Shown: piece by piece, positions 6,046 through 6,245 of the stretch | How the letters are laid out: each line of letters begins with the position of its first letter | Position numbering within the stretch: the stretch's first letter is position 1 | Origin: Lysobacteraceae bacterium | Lineage (GTDB): Bacteria > Pseudomonadota > Gammaproteobacteria > DSM-19610 | Assembly: GCA_020201295.1 (NCBI GenBank) | Contig: JAIVHA010000043.1 | Location: 1-6,245, forward strand | Length of the DNA: 6,245 bases | Reading direction: 5' to 3' | The notes under the pieces: model-generated | Database searches by the model: none | What the model saw: the letters and a program-made list of their open reading frames with translations, nothing else | What the model was told of the DNA's origin: nothing | Program-made: the position numbers and the translations under genes

Positions 6046-6245
6046 ATGAAAAAGATACCAACGGATCTGGATATATTGAAAGTCATATATGAGCTATATG
6101 AACCCCAATACCCTGGTTCGGATACGCCGGGTACTAAGGGAAAAAATGATCCGTACATGCCAATTGATTTAAATGCAGTTGCGGAAAAGCTGAAATGCAG
6201 ACCAGAAATGATATTCGGTCGTCTTTACTATCATCTGGATAGTAA
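6046..6245 (+). CDS. Cassette 2 hypothetical protein, 5' part (runs off window)
   Basis: An ATG three bases after the attC site opens a frame that stays open for 66 codons to the window edge, as expected for the ORF of the next cassette. The start reads MKKIPTDLDILKVIYELYEP, and the end reads IDLNAVAEKLKCRPEMIFGRLYYHLDS. I do not recognise the family. The last 27 residues look like two amphipathic helices with a short turn (about 41-50 and 53-64), suggesting a small helix-turn-helix or winged-helix fold; that is inference. No clear Shine-Dalgarno precedes it, which is common for ORFs abutting attC. The sequence is A+T-rich like cassette 1. No C-terminus or second attC can be seen. Confidence 0.65.
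   Translation, partial: MKKIPTDLDILKVIYELYEPQYPGSDTPGTKGKNDPYMPIDLNAVAEKLKCRPEMIFGRLYYHLDS

Noticed and set aside
5973..6158. 61-codon minus-strand ORF over the attC site
   Set aside because: It reads through the attC hairpin and the start of the cassette 2 ORF, and has no RBS or domain features.

Overview
The window looks like a chromosomal segment of a high-GC gammaproteobacterium. The evidence is the conserved gene order smc-zipA-ligA on the + strand; zipA is a gammaproteobacterial division gene. The three housekeeping genes are strongly G+C-rich, with third positions dominated by G/C. Genus cannot be fixed from the sequence; Pseudomonas-like or purple-sulfur/Thioalkalivibrio-like lineages are both plausible.

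Layout. Bases 1-2562 are the C-terminal three quarters of the condensin ATPase SMC; the N-terminal Walker A part lies off the left edge. Bases 2563-2779 are a repeat-filled spacer. It holds a perfect 29-bp inverted repeat of two palindromic REP units (a REPIN-like doublet), then a dispersed GATTGC...GCAATGAC repeat. Bases 2780-3556 encode ZipA, the membrane anchor of FtsZ. After 16 bases, ligA (NAD+-dependent DNA ligase) begins at 3573. It is intact and well conserved through the adenylation, OB, zinc-finger and first HhH regions, then breaks at about 5085-5098. Roughly 85-90 residues of the HhH domain are absent, and the BRCT domain continues to 5332 in the -1 frame. It is either a real deletion pseudogene or an assembly error in a normally essential gene.

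Right of ligA the composition shifts abruptly to A+T-rich and the window enters what I read as a gene-cassette (integron) array. It has a sigma70-like promoter (5421-5449, 17-bp spacer) pointing right and an attI-like core (L box about 5575-5581, R box GTTATAC 5586-5592) with GTTATC repeats upstream. A complete 450-bp cassette (5587-6036) follows, encoding a small putative lipoprotein and ending in a 57-bp attC hairpin (5986-6042). A second cassette starts at once with an ORF running off the right edge. The R box GTTATAC is identical at both ends of cassette 1, as cassette insertion predicts. No integrase gene lies between ligA and the attI-like site.

How the parts relate. smc, zipA and ligA serve chromosome organisation, division and DNA joining, and zipA-ligA are probably co-transcribed. 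The cassette genes are accessory, probably acquired, and probably rely on the upstream promoter for expression. The most notable points are the broken ligA and the integrase-less attI/attC array beside it.
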